The notes under the pieces: model-generated
The model's database searches: none
What the model saw: only the letters and a program-made list of their open reading frames with translations
Told to the model about the DNA's origin: nothing
Assembly (NCBI GenBank): GCA_004556655.1
Contig: SFGF01000027.1
Location: 1 to 43,630, forward strand
Length of the DNA stretch: 43,630 nucleotides
Direction of reading: 5' to 3'
Source of the DNA: Lachnospiraceae bacterium
GTDB lineage: Bacteria > Bacillota > Clostridia > Lachnospirales > Lachnospiraceae
Shown: one piece after another, positions 14,252 to 23,647 of the stretch
Numbering within the stretch: the stretch's first letter is position 1
Layout: each line of letters opens with the position of its first letter
Made by a program: the position numbers and the translations under genes

Positions 14252-15700
14252 ATGAGTACAGTAAAAACAAGATTTGCACCGAGCCCAACAGGAAGAATGC
14301 ATGTTGGTAATCTGAGAACCGCGTTATATGCATATCTGATCGCAAAACATGAAGACGGAAAATTCATGCTGCGTATCGAGGATACGGATCAGGAACGTTT
14401 TATGGAAGGAGCTTTGGATATTATCTACCGGACTCTGGAAAAAACAGGTCTGGTTCATGATGAGGGTCCGGATAAAGACGGTGGGGTTGGTCCATATGTG
14501 CAGAGTGAACGCCAGGCACAGGGACTTTATCTGAAATATGCAAAGCAGTTGATCAATCAGGGAGACGCATACTACTGCTTCTGTGACAAGGAGAGATTGG
14601 AGAGCCTGAAGACAGAAGTCGCAGGAAAAGAGATCACGATCTATGATAAGCATTGTCTGCATCTGTCAAAAGAGGAGATTGAAGCGAATCTGGCAGCAGG
14701 AAAGCCATATGTCATCCGTATCAATATGCCGACAGAAGGTGTGACCACATTCCATGATGAACTGTACGGAGATATTACCGTTGAGAATAATGAACTGGAT
14801 GATATGATTCTGATCAAATCCGATGGATATCCTACCTATAATTTTGCCAATGTTATTGACGATCATTTGATGGGTATTACTCATGTGGTAAGAGGAAATG
14901 AATATCTTTCTTCCGCACCAAAGTATAATCGTCTTTATGAAGCATTTGGCTGGGAAGTGCCTAAGTATGTACATTGTCCGCTGATCACGAATGAGGATCA
15001 TCAGAAGCTGTCCAAACGCTGCGGTCATTCTTCCTATGAAGATTTGATCGAACAGGGATTTCTTTCAGAAGCCATTGTCAACTTTGTTGCATTGCTGGGT
15101 TGGAGTCCGGCATCCGATGAAGAAATCTTTTCTCTGGAAGAACTGGTAAAAGAGTTTGATTATCACAGAATCAGCAAATCACCGGCTGTATTTGACATGG
15201 TAAAACTTCGTTGGATGAACGGAGAATACATGAAAAAGATGGATGATGATACGTTTTATGAGATGGCATTACCATATCTGAAAGAGGTCATCACAAAGGA
15301 TCTGGATTTCCATAAGATCGCCGCTATGGTGAAAACGAGAATCGAGGTTTTCCCGGATATCAAAGATCATGTGGATTTCTTTGAAAAAGTTCCGGAGTAC
15401 GATGCATCCATGTATGTACACAAAAAAATGAAAACAACCCAGGAGACTTCCCTTCAGGTACTGAAAGAAGTTACCCCGCTTCTTCAGGTTCAGGAAGATT
15501 TCAGTAATGATGCATTGTTTGCGATGCTTTCAGCATATGCAAAAGAAAATGGATATAAAGTAGGTTATGTTATGTGGCCGATTCGGACCGCGCTCTCAGG
15601 AAAACAGATGACCCCTGCAGGAGCTACAGAGATTCTGGAAGTGCTTGGTAAGGAAGAAAGTCTTGTAAGAATCCAGGCAGCGATCGAAAAACTGAGCTGA
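14252..15700 (+). CDS. gltX: Glutamyl-tRNA synthetase
   Basis: The 482-residue class I synthetase attaches glutamate to tRNA. It shows the N-terminal signature TRFAPSPTGRMHVGNLRTAL (HVGN for the HIGH motif) and the second signature QKLSKRCGH (KMSKS type), followed by the anticodon-binding alpha-helical domain. I chose ATG 14,252 since it begins MSTVKTRFAPSPTG and has AGGAGCGAG before it; an upstream ATG at 14,219 adds 11 residues unlike the family. In Firmicutes lacking GlnRS, such enzymes also charge tRNA-Gln for the amidotransferase pathway; that is family knowledge, not shown here. Confidence 0.95.
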   Translation: MSTVKTRFAPSPTGRMHVGNLRTALYAYLIAKHEDGKFMLRIEDTDQERFMEGALDIIYRTLEKTGLVHDEGPDKDGGVGPYVQSERQAQGLYLKYAKQLINQGDAYYCFCDKERLESLKTEVAGKEITIYDKHCLHLSKEEIEANLAAGKPYVIRINMPTEGVTTFHDELYGDITVENNELDDMILIKSDGYPTYNFANVIDDHLMGITHVVRGNEYLSSAPKYNRLYEAFGWEVPKYVHCPLITNEDHQKLSKRCGHSSYEDLIEQGFLSEAIVNFVALLGWSPASDEEIFSLEELVKEFDYHRISKSPAVFDMVKLRWMNGEYMKKMDDDTFYEMALPYLKEVITKDLDFHKIAAMVKTRIEVFPDIKDHVDFFEKVPEYDASMYVHKKMKTTQETSLQVLKEVTPLLQVQEDFSNDALFAMLSAYAKENGYKVGYVMWPIRTALSGKQMTPAGATEILEVLGKEESLVRIQAAIEKLS

Positions 15701-15753
15701 TAAAAGTCATGTAAACAGGAAAAGTCAGCCCTGGGCTGAGGATTGAGAAGTAG

Positions 15754-17622
15754 ATGAATTTTAATAAAGAACAACAACAGGCAGTGTCTCATAAAGATGG
15801 GGCACTGCTGGTTCTTGCCGGACCGGGTTCCGGGAAGACTTCGGTAATTACCTACCGAACGCAAAAACTGATCACGGAATACCAGGTGGCTCCCTCATCC
15901 ATTTTGGTGGTTACTTTTACAAAAGCGGCTGCCAGACAGATGAGGGAGCGCTTTTTGTGCCTTACAGGGGAAAGCTCTACACAGGTAACCTTTGGTACCT
16001 TTCACGGAGTGTTTTATGGAATCCTCCGTCAGGCTTACGGGATTACATCTGCCAATATCGCCAGTGAAGATGACAGATACAAGATTCTGAGAGAAGTGAT
16101 CCAGAATACCTCTATGGATGTGGACGATGAAAATGATCTGCTGGAATCTTTGAATCGGGAAATCAGTACTGTGAAAAATGAGCGTATTCCGCTGACACAT
16201 TATTATTCTGCCAGCTGTCCGGATGAAGAGTTCAGAAGAATCTATGAATCATATGAAAAAAAACTTCATGGTCAGAGACTTCTGGACTTTGATGATCTGA
16301 TGGTATATTGTTACCGGCTGTTCCAGAAGCATCCGGATATTCTGGCTGCATGGCAGAAAAAGTTCCGGTATATTTTGATCGATGAGTTTCAGGATGTGAA
16401 TCAGCTGCAGTATGATATTATGAAACTTCTGGCATTGCCGGAAAATAATCTGTTTCTTGTGGGGGATGATGATCAGTCGATTTATCGTTTCCGGGGAGCG
16501 AAGCCTGAGATCATGCTCCATGTACCGAAAGATTATCCGGGGATGAAACAGATCATATTGAAACAAAATTACCGCTGCAGTGGAGAAATCGTGGAAAAAT
16601 CTCAGAATCTGATCCGATGGAATGATACCCGTTTTGAAAAACAGCTTCGGACAGAAAATCTGCCAGGTAAGAAGATTGAGATTCGTTCCTTTGAAAATGA
16701 GAGCGATGAGACAACCTGGCTTGCCAGACAGATTCAGAAAGACGTCAGGGAGGGATGTCCTTATCGGGAGATCGCTGTTTTATTTCGCACTAATGTGGGG
16801 AGCAGGATGACAGTGGAACGGATGATGGAATATAATTTTCCATTTACTATGCGTGATGTATTGCCGAATCTGTATGAACACTGGCTTGCTAAAAATATGG
16901 TTTCCTATATGCGGCTGGCGATGGGAGGAAGACAGAGAAAAGATTTTCTTGCGATTATGAACAGACCAAACCGCTATCTGTCCCGGGAGGCATTTTATGA
17001 AAAGGAAATGCCGTTTGAGATTCTTTATCAGTATTATGAGGGAAAAGAATGGATGTGTGACCGGATCGAAAAGTTTGAGCATGATCTGAAAATGATGAAG
17101 GATATGACGCCGTATGCCGCTATCAATTATATCCGTTTTGGAATCGGATATGACGAGTATCTGAAAGAATACGCCCAATATCGGCGAATAAAAGTGGAAG
17201 AACTTTATGATATCCTTCGGGAGATTCAGGAAAGTTCCAAAGGCTATAAAACCTATCAGGAATGGTTTGATTATATGGAAGAGTATAAGGAAAAGCTGAA
17301 AGAGCAGGCAGATCAGATCCGGCAGGAACGGGAGGCTGTAACCATTTCCACTCTTCACAGTGTAAAGGGGCTGGAATTTGACCGGGTCTACATTCTGGAC
17401 GTAAATGAAGGAAGCATTCCTTATCATAAAGCAGTTCTGGATGCGGAGATGGAGGAAGAAAGAAGAATGTTTTATGTGGGCATGACGAGAGCCAGAAAAG
17501 AGCTTCATCTGTATTCTGTGGAAGAACGTTTCGGAAAAAAAATGGAACCATCCCGTTTCCTGGATGAAATTGAGGAAGCACCGGAAAGAAGGAAAGGAAG
17601 CCCTGAAAATGGAAGAAAATAA
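15754..17622 (+). CDS. UvrD/PcrA-type ATP-dependent DNA helicase
   Basis: The 622-residue SF1A helicase has all core motifs: Q motif (NKEQQQAV), Walker A (GPGSGKTSV), TFTKAAARQM, DEFQDVN, GDDDQSIYRFRGAKPEI, STLHSVKGLEFDRVYI and YVGMTRARKELHL. It unwinds DNA 3'-5' in repair or replication restart. It is shorter than PcrA/UvrD (about 720-750 residues) and lacks their C-terminal Tudor-like extension, so it belongs to the shorter Rep-like subgroup often annotated only as 'ATP-dependent helicase'. Its 3' end overlaps the following transferase gene by 14 bases. A 7-bp palindrome (TCAGCCC/GGGCTGA) lies ahead of the start. Confidence 0.9.
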   Translation: MNFNKEQQQAVSHKDGALLVLAGPGSGKTSVITYRTQKLITEYQVAPSSILVVTFTKAAARQMRERFLCLTGESSTQVTFGTFHGVFYGILRQAYGITSANIASEDDRYKILREVIQNTSMDVDDENDLLESLNREISTVKNERIPLTHYYSASCPDEEFRRIYESYEKKLHGQRLLDFDDLMVYCYRLFQKHPDILAAWQKKFRYILIDEFQDVNQLQYDIMKLLALPENNLFLVGDDDQSIYRFRGAKPEIMLHVPKDYPGMKQIILKQNYRCSGEIVEKSQNLIRWNDTRFEKQLRTENLPGKKIEIRSFENESDETTWLARQIQKDVREGCPYREIAVLFRTNVGSRMTVERMMEYNFPFTMRDVLPNLYEHWLAKNMVSYMRLAMGGRQRKDFLAIMNRPNRYLSREAFYEKEMPFEILYQYYEGKEWMCDRIEKFEHDLKMMKDMTPYAAINYIRFGIGYDEYLKEYAQYRRIKVEELYDILREIQESSKGYKTYQEWFDYMEEYKEKLKEQADQIRQEREAVTISTLHSVKGLEFDRVYILDVNEGSIPYHKAVLDAEMEEERRMFYVGMTRARKELHLYSVEERFGKKMEPSRFLDEIEEAPERRKGSPENGRK

Positions 17623-18178
17623 AATTGTGATCGGATGGGTGCGATTATCGGAAGAAGAAAAACAGAACAATGGAGCGAACTATGCCAGTGTAACCGGACA
17701 CGTACTTTTGGAACGATTGATGGAACAGGAATATGGAATTGTGCTTTCTGATGAAGAAGACCCGGTCAAAGTAGAAGTGGGAGGCAAACCCTATCTTAAC
17801 CGGCACAGGGAACTACAGTTTAATATCAGCCATTCCGGCGTATATGTGATCTGTGCGGTCGGAAAAACTCCTTTGGGAATTGATATTCAATATCAAAAAA
17901 AAGGAGATCACCGACGGACAGGAAAACGGATCATGACACCGGAAGAATGGAAGCAATATGAGGCATCCGGTTTTCTTGAGGATGTCTTTTTTCAGTGCTG
18001 GACAAAAAAAGAAAGTTATCTCAAATATACGGGGGAGGGAATCCGCCGGGATATGCGAATGCTTACCTATAATAATTGCAGATTTTATGAACTGCAGCAG
18101 TGGCCGGAGTATTCTGCTGCGCTGTGTGTTCCTGAGACCTGGAACGGGAAAATAGAAATTTGTCCCTGTTCGTTCTAA
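17609..18178 (+). CDS. 4'-phosphopantetheinyl transferase (Sfp type)
   Basis: The 189-residue protein shows the phosphopantetheinyl transferase pattern: FNISHSGVYVICAVG, LGIDIQYQKKG (metal-binding Asp), and WTKKESYLKYTGEGI. It moves phosphopantetheine from CoA to the Ser of carrier proteins. It could serve the acyl carrier protein encoded upstream, or a secondary-metabolism carrier. The ATG at 17,609 lies within the helicase gene and follows AAAGGAAG; the longer in-frame start at 17,564 has no ribosome site. Confidence 0.88.
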   Translation: MEENKIVIGWVRLSEEEKQNNGANYASVTGHVLLERLMEQEYGIVLSDEEDPVKVEVGGKPYLNRHRELQFNISHSGVYVICAVGKTPLGIDIQYQKKGDHRRTGKRIMTPEEWKQYEASGFLEDVFFQCWTKKESYLKYTGEGIRRDMRMLTYNNCRFYELQQWPEYSAALCVPETWNGKIEICPCSF

Positions 18179-18220
18179 ATACCGGTTGTCCTCATATATT
18201 AGAGGTAAGAGGTGATGCAA

Positions 18221-19192
18221 ATGGAACGGGAGGATGTGATCCGCCTGTTCCCGGGAACAATCCGGGAAATTCTACAACAGGCGGCCTGGGATGCAGACGC
18301 TTTGCAGGAGATTCGGCTGCGGACAGGAAAACCATTGATTTTGTGGCAGGATGGAGAAGAATATTTTGTGTCATCCCAGGGAATCCTTACCCGTCATCGC
18401 GAGATGGCCTATCTGGTAAAACAGGAAGAAATCCGAACAACGATGGAATATCTGGGTCAGTATTCTTTGTATGCCTATGAAGAGGAGCTGCGTCAGGGAT
18501 TCCTTACGATACAGGGAGGGCATCGGGTTGGGGTGACCGGAAAAACAATTATAGAGGAACATCAGGTGAAGGGAGTGCGCCAGATTTCCTGTATTAATAT
18601 CCGATTTTCACATGAGGTAAAAGGATGTGCGGATGCAGTACTTCCTTATGTACTGCAGGATAAAGAGGTCTGTCATACACTGATCATCTCTCCGCCCCGT
18701 TGTGGAAAGACTACACTTTTGCGGGATTTGATCCGCCAGATTTCCGATGGAACGGATCAATTTCCGGGGTGTACAGTAGGGGTGGTGGATGAGAGATCAG
18801 AGATTGGCGGCAGCTATCAGGGAATTCCTCAAAATGATGTGGGAATCCGTACAGATCTTCTGGACTGTTGTCCAAAATCAGAAGGAATGATGATGCTGCT
18901 TCGGTCTATGTCACCGTCTGTAATTGCTGTAGACGAGATTGGAAATTATGAAGACATTGATGCCATAGAAATGACACTCAACAGTGGATGTAAATTGCTT
19001 GCAACCGTACATGGAAGTTCCATAGAGGAAATACAGAAAAAACCTCTTTTGGAACGTTTGATAAAAGAACACGTTTTCCAGCGTTATATTGTTCTGCAAA
19101 ACAAAAAACAGCAGATTGCCGGAAAAATCTCACAGATTTATGACGGAAGAGGAACCTGTCTGTATCAAAGAGAGCGAGGATATGCAGAATGA
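18221..19192 (+). CDS. spoIIIAA: Stage III sporulation protein AA (ATPase)
   Basis: The ~323-residue protein is a secretion-type ATPase: EIRLRTGKPL near the N-terminus, the R-G-F-T-I-x-G-G-H segment, Walker A (SPPRCGKTTLLRD), VVDERSEIGG and VIAVDEIGN (Walker B). In the mother cell it is thought to energise the SpoIIIA-SpoIIQ channel joining mother cell and forespore during engulfment. ATG at 18,215 and GTG at 18,212 are also possible; AAGAGG is best spaced for 18,221. First gene of a complete spoIIIAA-AH operon. Confidence 0.94.
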   Translation: MEREDVIRLFPGTIREILQQAAWDADALQEIRLRTGKPLILWQDGEEYFVSSQGILTRHREMAYLVKQEEIRTTMEYLGQYSLYAYEEELRQGFLTIQGGHRVGVTGKTIIEEHQVKGVRQISCINIRFSHEVKGCADAVLPYVLQDKEVCHTLIISPPRCGKTTLLRDLIRQISDGTDQFPGCTVGVVDERSEIGGSYQGIPQNDVGIRTDLLDCCPKSEGMMMLLRSMSPSVIAVDEIGNYEDIDAIEMTLNSGCKLLATVHGSSIEEIQKKPLLERLIKEHVFQRYIVLQNKKQQIAGKISQIYDGRGTCLYQRERGYAE

Positions 19193-19707
19193 TCAAGCTG
19201 GTTGGCGCTGTTCTTTTATTATTTTCCTGTTCCGGTCTCGGATTTTTAAAAAGCCGGCAGTATCAGGGCAGAGTTATGCAGCTGGAGGAACTGATCCACA
19301 TCACAGGATTTTTGAAAGGAGAAATATCTTTTGCGGTAAGTACACTTCCGGAGGCCATGGAAAGAATCAGTGAGAAGACAGAAGCCCCTTTTGCAGAGTT
19401 TTTATATGTGCTGGCGGAAAGAATGAGAATGTATTCCGGTGAGAATTTTTCACACATTCTGGATGAGCTGATAAAAGAAAAGCTAAAGGCCTCTTTTTTG
19501 GAAAAAGAAGATCTGGATGAGTTTTACCAGGCTGTATGTAATCTGGGATATTTGGATAAGGAAATGCAGATTCATATTTTGGAGCAGTACAGGAAAGAGC
19601 AGGAAGAAAAGATCAGAAGACTGAGAATGCAGCTGCCGGAGAAAATGAAATTATGCCGCAGTCTTGGAATTATGGCTGGAATTTTTCTTATTATTTTATT
19701 GTTCTGA
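19189..19707 (+). CDS. spoIIIAB: Stage III sporulation protein AB
   Basis: The 172-residue protein starts with a hydrophobic segment (LVGAVLLLFSCSGLGFL), then a helical cytosolic domain (LEELIHITGFLKGEISFA), and ends with a second membrane segment. This matches SpoIIIAB, which resembles GspF-like platform proteins of type II secretion. It overlaps spoIIIAA by four bases (ATGA), so translation is coupled. Confidence 0.9.
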   Translation: MIKLVGAVLLLFSCSGLGFLKSRQYQGRVMQLEELIHITGFLKGEISFAVSTLPEAMERISEKTEAPFAEFLYVLAERMRMYSGENFSHILDELIKEKLKASFLEKEDLDEFYQAVCNLGYLDKEMQIHILEQYRKEQEEKIRRLRMQLPEKMKLCRSLGIMAGIFLIILLF

Positions 19708-19765
19708 AAATTTCGGGAATGTCAGGCACAGAGAAAACCGTGAATATAAAGGAGGGGAGGCGGTT

Positions 19766-19960
19766 TTGGAGGTTGGACTTATATTCAAAATCGGTGCGGT
19801 GGGGATTTTGGTATCGGTACTGAGCCAGGTTTTGAAACACAGCGGAAGGGACGAACAGGCATTTTTGACCAGTCTGGCTGGTCTTGTGTTGGTTTTATTC
19901 TGGGTATTGCCTTATATCTATGAACTGTTTGAAACTATAAAAAAATTATTTTCATTATAA
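19766..19960 (+). CDS. spoIIIAC: Stage III sporulation protein AC
   Basis: The 64-residue hydrophobic protein (EVGLIFKIGAVGILVSVLSQ, then FLTSLAGLVLVLFWVLPYIY) has two membrane helices, as SpoIIIAC does. The start is TTG at 19,766, five bases after GGAGGGGAGG; an upstream in-frame start would add 34 residues that overlap spoIIIAB and do not fit the family. Part of the feeding-tube channel. Confidence 0.9.
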   Translation: MEVGLIFKIGAVGILVSVLSQVLKHSGRDEQAFLTSLAGLVLVLFWVLPYIYELFETIKKLFSL

Positions 19961-19969
19961 GGAGTCCAT

Positions 19970-20356
19970 ATGGAAATCATCCGTATATCAGTGGTGGGAA
20001 TTGCAGGAGTTTTTCTGGCAATTCTGCTAAAACAGGTACGGCCGGAGTATTCTTTGTATATTACGATGGCTGCCGGTATTGCAATTTTATTCTACTCAGC
20101 AGGAAAATTGTCGTACCTTCTATCTTCTTTGAGAAAAATACAGCAGTATGTTCCTGTGGATGCAGCGTATATGACAATACTCCTGAAAATGATAGGGATT
20201 ACATACATCGGTCAGTTTTGTGCCGGAATCTGTAAGGATGCCGGATATTCCGCTGTTGCGGGACAAATCGAGATCTTTGGAAGATTGGCTGTGCTGGCAG
20301 TAAGTATGCCTGTCCTTACAGCGCTTTTGGAGACGATACATGAATTTCTTGCTTAA
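19970..20356 (+). CDS. spoIIIAD: Stage III sporulation protein AD
   Basis: The 128-residue membrane protein has four predicted helices and SpoIIIAD features (LLKMIGITYIGQFCAGICKD, AGYSAVAGQIEIFGRLAVLA). It starts after AAGGAGTCC, ten bases behind spoIIIAC, and overlaps spoIIIAE by 17 bases. Member of the SpoIIIA membrane complex. Confidence 0.9.
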   Translation: MEIIRISVVGIAGVFLAILLKQVRPEYSLYITMAAGIAILFYSAGKLSYLLSSLRKIQQYVPVDAAYMTILLKMIGITYIGQFCAGICKDAGYSAVAGQIEIFGRLAVLAVSMPVLTALLETIHEFLA

Positions 20357-21566
20357 TAGAAAGAAAGTATGTAAAAAGAATATCCATGTAAGAAGAATCG
20401 GCATCCTGGCAGGATTTATTTTTCTGATTTGTAGTCAGAACGAAGTGTGTTTCGCTTCTCAAAATGACGATTCACAGGTGATGGATTCGAAAACAACCGA
20501 TTCCGACAGTGAGGAAGAACAGATTGAACAGGATATATTGGAGGATCTGGATCTGGAAGATGTGGATCAGACGGTGGAGGAGATTATAGGGGGGCAGATT
20601 TCTCTTGCGGATATGGTAAAGAAACTGATAAAAGGCGGACAGGTATTTGATTGGGATACCTGGTCGGATGCTGCAGCAGAGGCTGTTCGGGAAACATTGG
20701 GAATCCGGAAAAAAACATGGGCACATATTTTACTTCTTGTGTTGCTTTCCGCAATTCTTACCAATATAGCTGCGGTATTTGAAAATCAGCAGGTAGGCGA
20801 AACGTCGTTCTATGTTATTTATCTGCTTCTGTTTGTAATCCTGTTGAAGAGTTTTGAAGAGTTCAGTGATCAGATCAGCCGGACGCTTTTAGGAATCACA
20901 GAGTTTATGAGGGCACTTCTCCCTTCCTATTATCTGGTCCTTTCTGCATCCGTAGGCGTATCGACCGCCGGGATTTTTTATCAGGCAATCATTATCCTCA
21001 TTTATCTTGCGGAAAATGTGCTCCTTAAATTCCTTCTTCCCGGAATCCGTGTTTACCTTTTGGTGGCGCTGATCAATGAACTGACAGGAGAACAGTTCCT
21101 TTCTAAAATGACGGAACTTCTTAAAGACGGTATCCTGTGGGCTATGAAGACGATCATAGGTGTTGTAGTGGGGATCCAGTTGATACAAAGATTAGTATCA
21201 CCGGCTGTGGATGCTCTCCGTCAGACGGTAATCGGAAAGACCGCGGGAGCTATACCGGGGATTGGAAATATTTTCAGCGGTATTACGGAGATGGTACTGG
21301 GCTCTGCCATACTGATCAAAAACTGTCTCGGAGCGGCAGCAGTGGTCGTTTTATTATTGACTGCTGTACCACCAATCATAAAACTGGGGATTTCCACTCT
21401 GTTTTATCAGTTTGCTGCTGCATGCGTACAGCCGGTGGCAGATAAACGAATGGTAGGATGTCTCCATGCAATGGGAGAGAGTATAGGGATGCTTTTAAAG
21501 CTGCTTCTGGCAGTAGAACTTTTATTTTTGTTGACGATTGCCATATTGGCCGGTTCGCTGGGATAG
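20340..21566 (+). CDS. spoIIIAE: Stage III sporulation protein AE
   Basis: The 408-residue protein has a signal peptide (basic MNFLLNRKKVCKKN, hydrophobic core, CFAS cleavage region), an acidic Asp/Glu-rich stretch (~40-70), and then about eight membrane helices. Motifs such as LLPSYYLVLSASVGVSTAGI and GNIFSGITEMVLGSAILIKN match SpoIIIAE, the largest membrane protein of the complex. It begins inside the end of spoIIIAD. It is followed at 21,576 by spoIIIAF. Confidence 0.92.
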   Translation: MNFLLNRKKVCKKNIHVRRIGILAGFIFLICSQNEVCFASQNDDSQVMDSKTTDSDSEEEQIEQDILEDLDLEDVDQTVEEIIGGQISLADMVKKLIKGGQVFDWDTWSDAAAEAVRETLGIRKKTWAHILLLVLLSAILTNIAAVFENQQVGETSFYVIYLLLFVILLKSFEEFSDQISRTLLGITEFMRALLPSYYLVLSASVGVSTAGIFYQAIIILIYLAENVLLKFLLPGIRVYLLVALINELTGEQFLSKMTELLKDGILWAMKTIIGVVVGIQLIQRLVSPAVDALRQTVIGKTAGAIPGIGNIFSGITEMVLGSAILIKNCLGAAAVVVLLLTAVPPIIKLGISTLFYQFAAACVQPVADKRMVGCLHAMGESIGMLLKLLLAVELLFLLTIAILAGSLG

Positions 21567-21575
21567 GAGGCAAAG

Positions 21576-22112
21576 ATGGAGTGGATCAGTCAGTGGATTC
21601 AGAACCTGGCATTTTTCTTTGTGTTTTTATCCGCAATTATGAATTTCCTTCCGAAAGGAGAGGAAAAGAAATACATCCGTTTTTTCATGGGGATGCTTTT
21701 GATTCTTGTGCTTATAAAACCTCTGCTTCAATTGGGCAATCTGGAAGAGGTTATCAATCAGAAGGTATTGTCCGGCTCCATCGAAGAGTCTTTTGAAGAA
21801 ATGATGAGGGAGACCGGGCAGCAGGAGATCACAGGAACGGATTATGTAAAAAATGCCTGTGAGCGCGAAATGAAAGAACAGATAGAGCAGCTGATGCAGG
21901 AATATGGTTATGAAGTAAAATCGTGTAAGATCACTTTCTTTGATGGTGATGTTCTGGAGCTTCAGGATATCAGCATGAGAGTGAAAGAGAAGGAGACTCC
22001 GGACGGTTCAGATGAAAACAGGACGTCCGACCAGGAGAAGTTTTTAAAAAATAAGCTTGAGGAAGTCTATAAAATCCCTGAGGGGAATATAAATATAAGT
22101 ATACAGGGGTAA
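21576..22112 (+). CDS. spoIIIAF: Stage III sporulation protein AF
   Basis: The 178-residue protein has two N-terminal membrane helices (LAFFFVFLSAIMNFL; FFMGMLLILVLIKPLLQL) and a soluble ring-building-motif domain ending KLEEVYKIPEGNINIS. This is the SpoIIIAF layout. AGGAGGCAAAG lies before the ATG. Confidence 0.9.
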   Translation: MEWISQWIQNLAFFFVFLSAIMNFLPKGEEKKYIRFFMGMLLILVLIKPLLQLGNLEEVINQKVLSGSIEESFEEMMRETGQQEITGTDYVKNACEREMKEQIEQLMQEYGYEVKSCKITFFDGDVLELQDISMRVKEKETPDGSDENRTSDQEKFLKNKLEEVYKIPEGNINISIQG

Positions 22113-22115
22113 CGT

Positions 22116-22691
22116 ATGAAAGACAGAATCATTGCCATATGCAGGAAGATGAAACGGGAACAGTGGATTGTCTGCGGACTGGCAGGGCTGTTGCTCTTGG
22201 TGATAGCCACTCCGGTGAAAAAGACAGATTCCAGTGAAAATTCCGATGAAAAGGCGGACCGTCTGGATATAGCCGGTGTAGAACAGCAGGTAACGGATAT
22301 TCGCCGTGAATATGAGCAGCAGCTTACGGAAGCCCTTTCTCAGGTAGAAGGTGTGGGGGAGGTGAAGGTTACCGTTACGATGGAGTCTACAGGAAAAAAG
22401 ATTGTGGAAAAAGACAATCCTCAGGATGAACAGACATCAAGTCAGAAAGACAGTGAAGGATCTGAGAGCAATACCCAATCTTCCAGTACTCAGGAGACTA
22501 CAGTTTATGCGGAAACCGAAGATGGAAGTCAGACACCCTATATTTCATCAGAGACCTATCCGGAGATTCGGGGAGTGCTGGTGGTGGCTAAGGGTGGCGG
22601 CGACCCTGTGATCGTACAGCAGATACAGGAGGCAGTGATGGCTTTATTTCATGTGGATGCCCATAAAATTAAAGTATTGAAAATGAAGTGA
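22116..22691 (+). CDS. spoIIIAG: Stage III sporulation protein AG
   Basis: The 191-residue protein has one membrane helix (QWIVCGLAGLLLLVIATPV) and an extracytoplasmic domain with a ring-building motif (LTEALSQVEGVGEVKVTVTM, then GVLVVAKGGGDPVIVQQI) split by a Ser/Thr/Glu-rich insertion. SpoIIIAG of Bacillus subtilis forms a large ring in the intermembrane space. It overlaps the 3' neighbour. Confidence 0.92.
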   Translation: MKDRIIAICRKMKREQWIVCGLAGLLLLVIATPVKKTDSSENSDEKADRLDIAGVEQQVTDIRREYEQQLTEALSQVEGVGEVKVTVTMESTGKKIVEKDNPQDEQTSSQKDSEGSESNTQSSSTQETTVYAETEDGSQTPYISSETYPEIRGVLVVAKGGGDPVIVQQIQEAVMALFHVDAHKIKVLKMK

Positions 22692-22702
22692 GGAGAGAAT
22701 TG

Positions 22703-23383
22703 GTGAAAAAAATATTCAAAAAGAATCAGATTATCATTACAGCACTGGCAGTTATGATTGCGGCAGCTGGGTATATCAGCTATTCGGACTCCAAACTGAA
22801 GACAACAGATACTTCCTCAAAAACCGGATCTGAGAAGACACAGGAAACAGATTCCACTGTAGATATGGACAGTGTACTGCAGGATATAGAAAGCCTTGAT
22901 ATGGATATTACAGATGAGACGGTGGCTTCCTCCGAAGATAATGATAGTACGGAAACAACCGATACTTCACTGGATACTCCGGGAGAAGCCGTTCTTACCG
23001 GTGCCTCTACATATATGGCGCAGGCAAAGATCAACAGAGAACAGATACGGTCTCAGAATAAAGAGACACTGCTGGAGATCATCAACAATTCGCAGCTTTC
23101 TGAGGAAGAAAGACAGAGCGCAATTGCCAGCATGGTATCCATGACTGAGATGGTGGAAAAAGAAGCAGCAGCAGAACTCCTTCTGGAAGCAAAAGGATTT
23201 CCGGATGTGGTGGTCAATCTGACAGGGGAAACTGCGGATGTAGTAGTACCCAGCACCAGCGTGGATGATGCAAGCAGGGCGCAGATTGAAGATATTGTAA
23301 AACGAAAGACCGGAATTGCTGCGGAAAATATAGTGATCTCTCCGATGAGCGGAGAAGATATGCAGGAGGATGCGGAGAAGTAA
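22703..23383 (+). CDS. spoIIIAH: Stage III sporulation protein AH
   Basis: The ~226-residue protein has one N-terminal membrane helix (IIITALAVMIAAAGYISY), a long acidic Ser/Thr/Asp linker and a C-terminal YscJ/FliF-like domain (MTEMVEKEAAAELLLEAKGF, DVVVNLTGETADVVV) that in other species binds SpoIIQ from the forespore. The GTG at 22,703 follows AGGAGAG with six bases; a GTG at 22,688 overlapping spoIIIAG would lie before that site. Last gene of the operon. Confidence 0.9.
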   Translation: MKKIFKKNQIIITALAVMIAAAGYISYSDSKLKTTDTSSKTGSEKTQETDSTVDMDSVLQDIESLDMDITDETVASSEDNDSTETTDTSLDTPGEAVLTGASTYMAQAKINREQIRSQNKETLLEIINNSQLSEEERQSAIASMVSMTEMVEKEAAAELLLEAKGFPDVVVNLTGETADVVVPSTSVDDASRAQIEDIVKRKTGIAAENIVISPMSGEDMQEDAEK

Positions 23384-23418
23384 TACACTTTTTAATTTGT
23401 ATCTTATAAAGATTGTGA

Positions 23419-23457
23419 GGCTGATGGAATGGTGTTGTTCACACCATTCCATCAGCC
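23419..23457. terminator. 17-bp perfect hairpin after spoIIIAH
   Basis: GGCTGATGGAATGGTGT and its exact complement flank a five-base loop. Only a weak T-rich run (GTTCTACTTTAT) follows. It probably ends the spoIIIA transcript. The remaining ~190 bases up to 23,647 hold no gene that I recognise. Confidence 0.65.
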
Positions 23458-23647
23458 GTTCTACTTTATTGGATATACGAATTAAAAATGAATACAGTAC
23501 CATGAGGGCGGGATTCTGCATATGAACCATGGGTGTGGGCTTTGCATATTTGACATCCCCTGATTATTCTGATACAGTACAACCAATACATAGTTTTTTT
23601 GTTCAGTGGATAAAAGGCTGAATAAACAGGGTACATAGGAGGAGTGT

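Noticed and set aside
16780..17670. Long minus-strand frame of 296 codons opposite the UvrD-type helicase
   Set aside because: Phe/His/Ile-rich composition of an antisense shadow; the plus-strand helicase has all motifs.
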